Shown one piece after another: positions 1 through 7,440 of a DNA stretch of 11,137 nt. This DNA is from Larix sibirica. Taxonomy: Eukaryota > Streptophyta > Pinopsida > Pinales > Pinaceae. The notes beneath the pieces were generated by a model. The model did not search any database and was not told where the DNA came from. It worked only from the letters and a program-made list of their open reading frames with translations. A program made the translations under genes and the position numbers. The number at the start of each line of letters is the position of its first letter. The first letter of the stretch is position 1. The DNA lies in assembly GCA_004151065.3 (NCBI GenBank), contig NWUY0300016272.1, forward strand, positions 4,609-15,745. Direction: 5' to 3'.

Positions 1-944
1 TCAACAAATTTAAAGCTAAGTAAAATCTCTTTGAGTGATCATTGACATAGATTCCTTTTCCAAGATCAAACTTAGGTAACACTCACTTTGGATGTTTAGG
101 TAAGTCATGTAAAGGAGCAGGTAAGTTGAGTGCTCCTCTATCCCTCCATGCAGGTGGTGGATTAACATTGTGATCCATGTTAGCAATGAGCCTAGGAGTT
201 CGAGGTGAATGTGGGGGTGTGAGCATTGTTAGCAATCGCTTACAATCTCAGCACCATAGAGCTTGAATCAAAGTCACCTACCGGCTACTTAGGACTTAAT
301 GGGCCACATTCTTTTATTTGGAAGTCATTTCATGGGTGGAGCTTTCACATTTGAAACTAGTTCTTTGAATACCTCCATATTTTGGCTATAAAAGGAAGCC
401 ACGGGCATGCATTTCAAAAGAAAAAACATAGCAAGGTTATGATGTAGGAATTAGATTGGAATACATCATCCTCATCTATTCTCCTACCATCTATTTCCAT
501 TCATGCTTGGTTGATTCCTTCCCCTAAGGAGCAAGCATTTTCCTTCATCATTCCCAAGTTTGTTTGAGATCATTTTGGAGAGTTAATCCCCTTTTCAAAG
601 TTGTTGGATGGGAAACGAAAGGACGACCTATATCCTCCTCACTTTTTTATATTATAATGAGAGAGGCATCAAACATGCCTTTAGAAAAAAAACAATCCAA
701 ACTAATCCCAAGAATCATAATAGTCAGAGAAGTCGAGCATTGAAATATTACTCAATTTATAAATTATACACTTCTTTTGGGAGGGTGTCCATGGTAATAG
801 TGTGATTATCCATTGATATTTTAACCTCATATATGACGGCCTTAGAGGGAGCCATGATACGAGGAATTGCAAGCTATGTGGATGAAACACTAAATATTGA
901 GTATTTAAAAAGAGTACACAATGGATTGAATACCCAATGGAAAT
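1..944. other. Intergenic DNA with no supported gene
   Basis: No reading frame here looks like a protein I recognise. The stretch is AT-rich. It holds a TATA-like box near 387 and the ten-base word tgttagcaat at 178-187 and 227-236. The 65-codon frame at 608-805 is low-complexity and has no support. The TATA box followed by a pyrimidine-rich stretch could be the remains of a long terminal repeat, but I found no partner copy and no clear boundaries. Confidence 0.5.
387..395 (+). promoter_or_regulatory. TATA-box-like sequence
   Basis: The sequence ggctataaaaggaagcc contains TATAAAAGG, close to the plant core-promoter consensus. A pyrimidine-rich stretch with several short C/T runs follows at about 466-530. 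It could belong to a degraded LTR promoter or be chance. No credible downstream coding frame was found, so any function is unproven. Confidence 0.25.
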
Positions 945-1400
945 AAATTATATCTCCTTTTGGTACTCAAGAACTAAAATTGCATTGAAGCACCATAAAA
1001 ACTTAGACTAGGAATTGGTATTGAAAAATGTCAAAAGGAATCTCAAGTCATGGGGGGTATAATGGCTCAATCATCATGGAAAATCAGTGTTGATTGGGGT
1101 TTGTTAGTCCTTATGTATCCATGCTTGACTCTGCTTGGCCTAACATGTGTTATCACGTGTCTTATAAAAATGATCTATTCCTTCCTCTATAAAGTGGGGG
1201 ATGAATTGATCAATAAGAGAAAATACAATCTAGTTGGTTGGAACAAAGTTTTAGCCCCTATGAATAGAAGAGGACTATGCATTAAGGACCTTGTCATGAT
1301 GAACAAGGCATTAGGAGCTAAAATATCATGGGTGATTATTACAAGAGAAACACCTAGTGGAAAAATGTTCAACATACACAAGTTTTCATGGGATTAGCAA
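945..1400 (+). pseudogene. LINE reverse transcriptase, carboxy-terminal region (relic)
   Basis: Frame 1 from 1024 reads K-N-V-K-R-N-L-K-S-W-G and then, past a stop, WLNHHGKSVLIGVC. This resembles the 'KLKSWGARWLNLAGKVVLI' region that follows the palm in plant LINE reverse transcriptases. Between about 1110 and 1200 the match moves to the frame that is open from 1050 to 1397. There LVGWNKV, GLCIKDL and MNKALGAKISW follow the family pattern 'W.kvc.pk..GGLGI.dl...N.ALgaKl.W'. The 115-codon frame at 1050-1397 mixes a shifted portion at its start with the true LINE frame at its end, so it is not a gene as it stands. The comparison with family patterns is from memory. Confidence 0.75.
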
Positions 1401-1942
1401 AAGAAGATGCCTAAACAAAGAAAATAGTAAGGATAATGGGTCCCCAATTTAGAGATTGATTAAAGATTCAATGAAATTGATCAAGAATGGTTTATCATGG
1501 TGTACACAGAACAAGAAACACATCAAATTATGGCCATACAAGTGGGTAATCCTCTACTCAAAGTCCTCATGAGATTGGAAGGAGCCAAAAAGTGGACAAG
1601 GGAGCAAGGAGTGAATTCACCAATGGACCTCTCAATTTGGACACATGATACAAGGGAGGGAAGGTAAAAATGAAAAACCTTCATGAACCTTCCACGAGAG
1701 TTAATGTATGGATGGGAAGTCTTAATAAGTGCCTAAAAGGCTCAACCCTAATCTCAAAATGGAGTCAGCATATCAAAAAACGGGGATCCAAGACATGAAA
1801 ATACTTAGGAGAAGAGGTTATGAGCTTGTTTTAGAAGATGAACTACGTATACTAAATATATCGAGACTATGGGGGGGAATCTTGACAAATAACAACCCCC
1901 CTGCTATTAACTTCATCTACTAGTTTCAAACATATAATAAGT

Positions 1943-2260
1943 TTGGATAATTACCTATACCTCAAGCAAAAGAGGAATCCAAGGACCATTGGTGCGTGTT
2001 ACGTGAAAAAGCTCTGGGAAGTTTCCATCCATCTCTTATTGGATTGCCCAAAAACTAAAATCATGTGGAGCAAAGTCTTCCAATGTCCATTGAAAGAAAA
2101 TTTGAAAGTGAGAGATTGGAATGACTTCTTCATGAGGTGGCATTGCATACTCCTCCTCGCTCAAGGGAAAACCCATGTTGGCCAACATGTGGCAACTTCT
2201 TCCAAGACTCTTAACTTGGAAGGTCTGGTTAGCTAGAAATATATGCATCGTCAAGGAGGA
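1943..2260 (+). pseudogene. LINE zf-RVT-like zinc knuckle and following region (relic)
   Basis: The frame open from 1943 to 2236 reads an R-N-P-R-T-I-G-A-C stretch followed by HLLLDCPKTKIMWSKV. This is the layout of the zf-RVT domain that follows plant LINE reverse transcriptases, where a C-x2-C pair is followed by an H...C pair. Here the first pair has only one cysteine (A-C-Y-V-K), so the zinc site is already broken. After about 2160 the match continues in another frame, with MWQLLPRLLTWKVWLARN at about 2192-2245. That resembles the 'iP..l.W.iW.aRN' block that links the zinc knuckle to RNase H in these elements. Confidence 0.7.
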
Positions 2261-2497
2261 GAACACAAGCCAAGAGACACTACAATTAACAATAGAGACC
2301 ATTATGACGAATACCAAAACACATAGATAGGAAGGAAATCATATCGAGATAGATACAAAAATGTTTAAACTAACTACTGCCACTAGAGAATAAACTCCCA
2401 AAAACTTAGGCAACAAATCCCCATAAGTAACCATAGTGGAAACTTGAACTACGAGAAGAAAGCATGAACAAATAGATCCAAAACCAAATCCATTGTT

Positions 2498-2890
2498 TTC
2501 TTTTTCAATGGGGCCTATAGGGTCAATCTAAGATATATTGGCATTGGAGGTGAGATTTTTGAACTAGGGGGATCCTTGGCCAAATAATTCTCACGGGGCC
2601 TTGGAAATGCCTCATACAATGAGGTTGGAGCCCTTATGGTGGTCTAAAGGTTTCAATAATTAAAAGAATCATCTCAATTGAAAATAATAGTGGGGTGGAC
2701 TTTGCCTTTATCATTTGAATGCTCCATGAACAAACAAGTCCAATGGAAATGCATATATCCAAAATTGTTTACAACATCAAGATCCTTAGCAAACCACTTG
2801 AAGGGGTTTGACACTAGCAAGTAAGGAGGAAATATAACACATTTCTTGCTTATAAAGCTAAAATTAGAGCAAGGTTTATATAAGGACATT
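2498..2890 (+). pseudogene. LINE RNase H domain (relic)
   Basis: From 2498 the frame reads FFNGA, then IGIGGEIFELGG, and, past a stop, FSRGLGNASYNEVGALMVV. This follows the RNase H pattern 'FFDGAS.GNP...GIGG.if...G......sWGLG.ASNNEAEAlA'. The first catalytic aspartate (codon 2507-2509) has become asparagine, and the NEAEA block reads NEVGA, so a catalytic glutamate is likely lost. A frame change follows. Near 2692 the frame GVDFAFII matches the GDS block that carries another catalytic aspartate, and then MLHEQTSPMEMHISKIVYNI fits the next helix. Several in-frame stops confirm it is dead. RNase H after zf-RVT is known in plant L1 elements. Confidence 0.7.
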
Positions 2891-3939
2891 GCCAAATCTA
2901 GGAGGAACCATGAGTTGAGGAAGTGTCTTCTAGACACCATGACTTCTAGCAAAATACTGTTAACGGAGAGACAAAGGTTGGTGAATTCATTACTCTTGTA
3001 ATAAATGCATTAAAGAAGGTACACAAGGGAAACACCATAAATAAAAAAGGCTTTATTAGGCAATACATGTGGGGCTTGTAGGATGAACTCGATGACAAGT
3101 GGAAGGAGTGGGTAGTATGAACATGTCATATCCTTTAATCTCTAGAAAAGAGTTAAGATAAGTCAACTGGATTCCACACAAGCCAACACTAATGCAACAA
3201 GATTTCTCTAAAGAGGAGGACTATATGCCAAAATTATTGAGGAGGAATCCTTAAACTACAAAGCCATCGAGATCCCTAGGTGAAAGACACATTGTTATCC
3301 ATCTCCATAACTTTGTTCCTATATTCTCGATAAAGGGATATAATGACTTGCATAGGCCAACCAACAATAGTAGGTGAAGTTCACTATGTCCATCATGATT
3401 TGTTTGAGTGCTATAAATAATCATTGTCCTTAAGAAAGCAATAACAGAGAGTGAAGCCAAGATTGTGTTGTTCACCAAGATTTGGTGAAAGGAGTAAAAG
3501 GCACCCATAACTCTAAATACATGATGAGAGAGGAGGAAGCACATCACATTGATGCTCTGCACACTAAGGTTGATGGACTTGAAGATCCACACAATGACTT
3601 GGAGGGTCGAGTGAGAAGGAATGAGGACAATATAGAATCCATACTTTGTTAGTTGGACACAATACTGTAGTTTATTCAATAATCAAAGCACTAAAGGAGC
3701 GAATGGAAGCAACTCCAGGCTGTGAACTCAAAGGATGAAGGCATCGTCATTTAGACAAGATGCTCAATATATTGTGTATTTATAAATTTTGACTTTGGAT
3801 AATGTGTATTTTTTGTATTTTGTTGTTTTCTAATAAATTTACACTCCCATATACCTAAGGTCTAAATTTTTTAAATAATAGTAGAAATAACTATATATTA
3901 CCTTCTATAAATCAAATGTAGCCACAACATATTTTTGTT
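2891..3939. other. Unassigned sequence, possible remains of a further element
   Basis: No gene or element could be recognised. Several plus-strand frames stay open for 30-50 codons and are rich in charged residues, for example around 3180-3330. This hints at old coding sequence, perhaps the 3' end of the upstream LINE or a separate insertion. The minus strand has an open stretch of 142 codons at 3251-3679 whose composition does not suggest a known protein. The last part (3760-3940) is very AT-rich, with T runs and an AATAAA-like word (ctaataaattt) at about 3830. Confidence 0.4.
3521..3652 (+). pseudogene. Short charged, coiled-coil-like coding remnant
   Basis: The frame from ATG at 3521 to TAG at 3650-3652 encodes 43 residues rich in D, E, H and R, with leucine or valine spacing that would suit a coiled coil (VDGLEDPHNDLEGRVRRNED). 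The same frame continues past the stop with LDTIL and FIQ, suggesting a longer coiled-coil segment now interrupted. Such segments occur in retroelement gag proteins and in many host proteins, so no identity is claimed. It may be chance. Confidence 0.25.
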
Positions 3940-4477
3940 TTAATATTATGTTTATTCAACACAAGCATGTGGCTTCATGAAATCAAACCTTTCGCTAAGC
4001 CATTGTGACTAAGGGATATCTACTCAACAATATTTGACTAACAGATATCTACTCAACCATATTTGTGTAGTATTTATAACAAACACAAAGACATGTAGGA
4101 ACATATCTTAGATGGAAAAAAACTTTAAAATTGCCACATTTTCGGTGAAACCATAAACTACCTTTATATGCCATTTATAACTGTTATCTATTTTTTTTTT
4201 CGATTACATTCCAATGAGCAATAGCTTATTAAAAAATCATGAGTAAAAACAATGAAATGAAAAGTATCACCAAATAATATATATGAAAAGGACAAGAGCA
4301 TCAACCTAATCCTTCATCCTTTTGACTATTGAAAGTGGTAATATTCGATATCTCTTACTAGAAGTAAGATATATATAAATATTCTCAAATAATATGGTAA
4401 TGAGAAATTCATATGAAGTCTTCTCATAATACTCCGAGAACTAGGGTGGGCATGTCCACACAGACCCCTCGTCAGAA
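3940..4477. repeat. Tandem duplication, copy 1 (about 538 bp)
   Basis: Copy 1 starts at ttaatattatg (3940) and ends at cgtcagaat (4478, sharing the joint). It is followed directly by copy 2 in the same orientation. By eye the two copies agree over almost their whole length, with scattered substitutions and small indels and an impression of ninety-odd percent identity. Copy 1 has a single tttgactatt unit at 4321 and a short stretch, gaaattcatatgaagtcttc, that copy 2 lacks. Inside it, a shorter imperfect repeat of gatatctactcaac(a/c)atattt lies at about 4015-4065. No coding capacity or transposon ends were seen. Confidence 0.9.
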
Positions 4478-5087
4478 TTAATATTATGTTTATTCAACAC
4501 AAGCATGTGGCTTCATGAAATCAAACTTTTCGCTAAGCCATTGTGACTAAGGGATATCTACTCAACAATATTTGACTAACGGATGTATACTCAACCATAT
4601 TTGTGTAGTACTTCTAACAAACACAAAGACATGTAGGAACATAACTTAGATGGAAAAAAACTTTAAAATTACCACATTTTCGATGAAACCACAAATTACC
4701 TTTATATGTCATATATAATTATTATCTTTTTTTTTTCAATTACATTTCAATGAGCAATAACTTATTAAATACAAAATCATAAGTAAAAACAATGAAATAA
4801 AAAATATCACCAAATAATATATATGAAAAGGACATGAGCATCAATCCTAATCCTTCATCCTTTTGACTATTGAAAGTGGTAATATTCTATATCTGTTAAT
4901 AGAAGTAAGATATATATAAATATTCTCAAATAACATGGCAATGAGAAATACTTTGACTATTGAAAGTGGTAATATTCGATATCTCTTAATAGAAGTAAGA
5001 TATATATAAATATTCTCAAATAACATGGCAATGAGAAATACTCCGAGAACCAGGGTGGGCATGTCCACACAGACCCCTCGTCAGAAT
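4478..5087. repeat. Tandem duplication, copy 2, abutting the PI synthase core promoter
   Basis: Copy 2 begins at 4478 with the same ttaatattatg word and ends at cgtcagaat (5087), after which the sequence becomes unique (ctcgggacgagcg). It differs from copy 1 by point changes and by an internal 90-bp duplication. Its last 45 bases (ccgagaaccagggtgggcat and the following gtccacacagacccctcg) lie about 25-70 bp upstream of the TATA box at 5112. The duplicated unit therefore carries proximal promoter sequence of the downstream gene. Whether those bases bind regulators cannot be judged from sequence alone. Confidence 0.9.
4862..5041. repeat. Nested 90-bp tandem duplication
   Basis: Two head-to-tail 90-bp units, 4862-4951 and 4952-5041, each start with tttgactattgaaagtggta and end with caatgagaaatac. 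They differ at only a couple of positions, for example ttctatatctgtt versus ttcgatatctctt. Copy 1 of the outer duplication has only one such unit. The inner duplication therefore arose after the outer one, or was lost from copy 1. Minus-strand open frames over this stretch are produced by the repeat and are not genes. Confidence 0.9.
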
Positions 5088-5111
5088 CTCGGGACGAGCG
5101 TTGAGGGAAGA

Positions 5112-5118
5112 TATATAA
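5112..5118 (+). promoter_or_regulatory. Core promoter TATA box of the PI synthase gene
   Basis: The sequence gaagatatataatggg contains TATATAA, 85 bp upstream of the start codon at 5203. Around it the base composition changes sharply from AT-rich to GC- and CpG-containing sequence (gggacgagcg, gatgcgcgtg), as expected at the start of a host gene. Transcription would be expected to begin about 25-35 bp downstream (near 5140-5150). That would give a 5' UTR of roughly 55-65 nt with a purine-rich agagggagggaggggcagg segment. The start site is inferred. Confidence 0.55.
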
Positions 5119-5202
5119 TGGGATGCGCGTGAAAGAGCGATAGAAGGAAGTTGAAAAGCCACAAGCCATTTTATTCAGAGGGAGGGAGGGGCAGGCCTGG
5201 CG

Positions 5203-5275
5203 ATGGCGACGGGGAGTGGGAGAGATCTGAAATTGAAATCATGGCCTATCTATCTGTACGTTCCCAATCTCATCG
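5203..5275 (+). CDS. Phosphatidylinositol synthase (CDP-diacylglycerol-inositol 3-phosphatidyltransferase), exon 1, partial
   Basis: The ATG at 5203 lies in a good plant context (ggcgATGGCG). The frame runs 24 codons and then reaches a canonical donor, cG|GTAAGTG, so the exon ends at 5275 in phase 1 within a glycine codon. The peptide ends in SWPIYLYVPNLIG. This fits the amino-terminal motif of eukaryotic phosphatidylinositol synthases, where plant proteins read 'YLYIPNIVGY' and animal proteins 'LFVPNLIGYAR'. The enzyme joins myo-inositol to CDP-diacylglycerol in the ER membrane to make phosphatidylinositol, the precursor of phosphoinositides. Only this cytosolic head and the edge of the first membrane helix are present. 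The catalytic CDP-alcohol phosphotransferase motif (DG..AR...G...D...D) would be in later exons, and I found none of it here. The short peptide is the main uncertainty, but exon, donor, TATA box and composition agree. Confidence 0.72.
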
Positions 5276-5406
5276 GTAAGTGCCTCTCCATCGTTCCGTC
5301 CCAATGCTTATTTTCCACTGAGCTCCGGTGTTTGGTCTTGTTTTCATGTTTCAGTTGATGCTTCCCCTTTTCCTCCTAAAAACGATTAAACAATGCATGG
5401 ACGATG

Positions 5407-5431
5407 TAAAATATGAACTTTATTATCAAAT
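5407..5431. repeat. 25-bp direct repeat, copy 1
   Basis: The bases from taaaatatgaactttatt to caaat at 5407-5431 recur without mismatch at 6062-6086. On the minus strand this word reads ...gataataaagttcat..., containing an AATAAA signal. At the second site it lies just before a minus-strand primer-binding-like sequence. Both copies may be pieces of the same LTR end. The flanks of this first copy do not otherwise match the second well. Confidence 0.6.
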
Positions 5432-5560
5432 CCAGTTTCAGGGCACATAAATCTCCAAAACGCCAGCGTCTCTGTTTCGCTGAGCGCTAGTGGTATTATG
5501 TATGGTCTTCCGTATGCAGGCCATTAGTTTCACACACATCTGGTCGCTGTCGTGGACTGG

Positions 5561-5624
5561 TCTGGCGTGCCTTTAGCATTTGTTGTCGACCTTCTGGCGT
5601 GCCTTTAGCATTTGGTGTCGACCT
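5561..5624. repeat. 32-bp tandem duplication
   Basis: Two head-to-tail units, 5561-5592 and 5593-5624, start with tctggcgtgcctttagcatt and end with gtcgacct. They differ at one base (ttgttg versus ttggtg). The length is not that of a known satellite and there are only two units. It lies in the first intron, about 290 bp after the donor. Confidence 0.9.
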
Positions 5625-5879
5625 TCTGTTATGGCGGCTTCGTCTTCTATTCATCTTATCTCTTTCGCTGCGCTGTCTCGCTGTCTGGCCGTGAAATTTC
5701 CTGTACTTTGCCCTTTGTCTACAAATTATATTTCTTCCTTGCCTTTAATTTGTCTTTAACTCGCCTTTAATATGTCTTCTTTGTGTTGATATCGTGATGC
5801 CTTTCTTTGGGCTAAACTTGATAACTCCAAACCTTTGAAGTGCATGAACTTCAATCGCCTCAAACTTACTTCTGACTCG
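5625..5879. other. Intron sequence, nothing recognised
   Basis: This T-rich stretch has repeated short words (gcctttaatttgtctttaactcgcctttaat at 5741-5770). It shows no coding frame, element end or RNA gene that I can support. Its pyrimidine bias on the plus strand resembles normal intron or LTR sequence. Confidence 0.4.
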
Positions 5880-5880
5880 G

Positions 5881-6086
5881 GACCTCTCTGCTCTGCTACC
5901 ATGTTAAAAACCGAATACACAATACACTGGAGATAACTCGAAAGCTTTGGGGTGCATGATATTCAATTACTATGAACTCAATTTGGACTCCTGACATGAA
6001 CTCAATTCGGACTCCTTACCTCTCTTCTCTGATACCTTGCTAAAAAATGGAACGCACACTATAAAATATGAACTTTATTATCAAAT
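5881..6086 (-). mobile_element. Fragment of a Ty1/copia LTR retrotransposon with two PBS-like sites (minus strand)
   Basis: Read on the minus strand, 6062-6086 holds an AATAAA-bearing LTR-like end. It is followed by ttttttagcaaGGTATCAGAG (PBS-like part at 6027-6036) and, 135 bp further on, by tttttaacaTGGTAGCAGAGC (5890-5901). The initiator-methionine primer binding site of plant copia elements reads TGGTATCAGAGC, so the second site differs at one base and the first lacks the leading T. The sequences after the two sites are also alike: aagagaggtaaggagtc versus agagaggtcccgagtc, and atgcaccccaaagctttcgagttatc versus atgcacttcaaaggtttggagttatc. This suggests a duplicated LTR-PBS junction. No gag or pol was found with it. 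Confidence 0.45.
5972..6019. repeat. 24-bp tandem duplication
   Basis: Two head-to-tail units, 5972-5995 (atgaactcaatttggactcc then tgac) and 5996-6019 (atgaactcaattcggactcc then ttac), lie between the two minus-strand primer-binding-like sites. It is another example of the short tandem duplications seen through the window. Confidence 0.8.
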
Positions 6087-6305
6087 GGAGTCTCATTGAT
6101 CTGGAATCTGAAGTGGCATGGATCTCTGTTTGCTGCTTGCTGCCCCGAGTTAACAGGACAACCAGGAAGAAAGAGGGGATCCTCTTGATGGTCTCCGGAT
6201 AGGTCAGGGTATGCAAAGACTGGAATCTATCTTTGAAAACGTTTCTCATGAAGAAAGTGACGTATCGGGATAACAAAAGAAGTGGAGAGGGAGGTCCTTG
6301 AGTCT

Positions 6306-6400
6306 GGGTTAAGACATTGATATCTCCCTCTAATCTCCTAGTAGACAGGACATTGAGAAATGAGATGTTCTTCCGTCTCAGTCTCCAATAGATGGCATCA
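6306..6400 (-). pseudogene. LINE carboxy-terminal zinc knuckle (relic)
   Basis: On the minus strand the frame reads S-D-R-I-C-Q-(stop)-C-H-L-L-E-T-E-T-E-E-H-L-I and then S-Q-C-P-V-Y-(stop)-E-I-R-G-R-Y. This is the pattern C-x2-C-...-E-H-...-C-P-...-Y-E-I-R found at the end of many LINE proteins, with both cysteines of the first pair, the histidine and the last cysteine still visible. A 152-codon open frame on the same strand (6040-6498) is in a different register over this block and is not the ancestral frame. Confidence 0.6.
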
Positions 6401-7295
6401 CTGGCAAATCCTGTCCGACCAATGGATGTGGTGGCTGGTTGCAACTCAATGCTGGTTAGAGCCCACCCAGGACTGCCCAAGGGGGATCTTGAGGGCATGC
6501 ATCCAGTGTTTGCGTTTATGGAGACCTAACACTAAGGCTATCAATCGATGCAAAAAGTGCTTGGAATAAAAGGGGGTGCAATCCAAGTGACATGGATATA
6601 CTCTCTATAGATGTCCTCTTTGATTTCCACATTTAGGGTTTGGTTAGATGATAGGAGGTGCCCTGGGGCATCTAGAGAATACCTTAAAAGGGGAATTGGA
6701 TTTGATAAAATGGCCATTGACTAAAATAATCGGGAAGTCTTTGAAAACCAACAACAAGCACGTTTGGGTGACTTGCCGAGGCAATGGCATTAGAAGAACC
6801 TAGTGCAAGATATATGTTTTCATTCTTGTCGGACGTCTAGTCCCCAAGAATCTAGACTTCGTGAAGGAAGGAGACCAATTTGAAAGTGGCCTTGAGGTGT
6901 AAAGGATGGGCCTTGAATTCCTCCTAGACTATGGGTTTGGGAACTTTTGTTTGCACTGGATGTTACGCTAAAGAAGAAGGGTCTACACTCTCTATGTTCT
7001 AGCCCATTCGGTTTGAAGCAAACTTGCCCCCCAAACCTCAAAGGCATAATGGATAGTGGGTTTGATCATGATGATTGTGTCTAAGAGGTGCATCTTGGAA
7101 ATGATTATGGAAACAATGTCTCCCAAGTAGGCCAAGTGAGCCATATCTCTTCTTAAGCCAGGGCTAGAAAGCATGTCTTAGATTGAAGTGGGCATTGAAG
7201 TGGGGCCTTGAGAACTGAACCCCCAAATGAGTATAGGCCATGGTGATCTCCATTTCTACCTGTTTGAGATAGATATGATAATCGGAGATAGCACA

Positions 7296-7440
7296 CTTCA
7301 ATTCGTTGAAGATTATAATCTTAATTTTACCCATGTTAATTGTCAACTATCGAAGATTGCAGATCTTGGATAGGGCATCAATCTGTCTCTGTTGTCCCTA
7401 GGGTGAGGATGATCACATCATTGACAAAAATAAATAATGG
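7296..7440 (-). pseudogene. LINE RT catalytic box and motif D region (relic)
   Basis: On the minus strand, FIFVNDVI at 7411-7434 stands where non-LTR reverse transcriptases have 'llfADDvvl'. The A-D-D core reads V-N-D, so one metal-binding aspartate is replaced by asparagine. After a stretch with stops and a frame change comes TINMGKIKIIIFN, which fits the 'vN..KTk.miFn' block that follows in this family. This pairing of motifs at normal spacing is the strongest evidence for the element's identity. Confidence 0.7.

Larger units (their letters stand above)
945..2890 (+). mobile_element. Decayed plant LINE (non-LTR retrotransposon), 3' half with RNase H
   Basis: Conceptual translation with several frame changes and stops follows the domain order known for plant L1-type LINEs: the end of the reverse transcriptase, a connecting region, a zf-RVT-like zinc knuckle, and a type I RNase H. 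Recognisable blocks are LKSWG at about 1040, then a frame carrying NLVGWNKV, GLCIKDL and MNKALGAKISW at about 1225-1335. These are followed by HLLLDCP near 2030, a WKVWLARN block at about 2222-2245, and FFNGA plus GLGNASYNE in the RNase H part. The RT catalytic core, endonuclease and ORF1 are not in the window's recognisable sequence. The copy is therefore 5'-truncated, which is usual for LINEs, or its front half has decayed beyond recognition. It lies upstream of the PI synthase exon on the same strand. No intact frame remains, so it cannot encode an active enzyme. Confidence 0.8.

Noticed and set aside
608-805. Plus-strand frame of 65 codons downstream of a TATA-like box
   Set aside because: Low-complexity sequence with no family resemblance. 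The TATA box is over 200 bp away and AT-rich DNA gives such frames often.
3251-3679. Minus-strand open frame of 142 codons
   Set aside because: No recognisable motif, no promoter, hydrophobic low-information composition, and a better charged frame lies on the opposite strand.
3940-5041. CRISPR-like or satellite reading of the repeated region
   Set aside because: There are only two large units plus one nested pair, no short regular repeats with unique spacers, and the surrounding sequence is plant nuclear DNA.
5053-5065. GGGCATGTCC decamer fitting the p53 half-site pattern, present in both promoter copies
   Set aside because: Plants have no p53. A ten-base degenerate match is expected by chance.
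4847-5169. Two minus-strand open frames with repeated peptide blocks
   Set aside because: The repeated peptide is simply the translation of the 90-bp DNA duplication, and the frames overlap the promoter of the plus-strand gene.
6040-6498. Minus-strand open frame of 152 codons, the longest in the window
   Set aside because: It overlaps the LINE zinc-knuckle block in the wrong register. The recognisable LINE residues (EEH...QCPVY...EIRGRY) are in another frame of the same strand, so this frame is a shadow of a relic.
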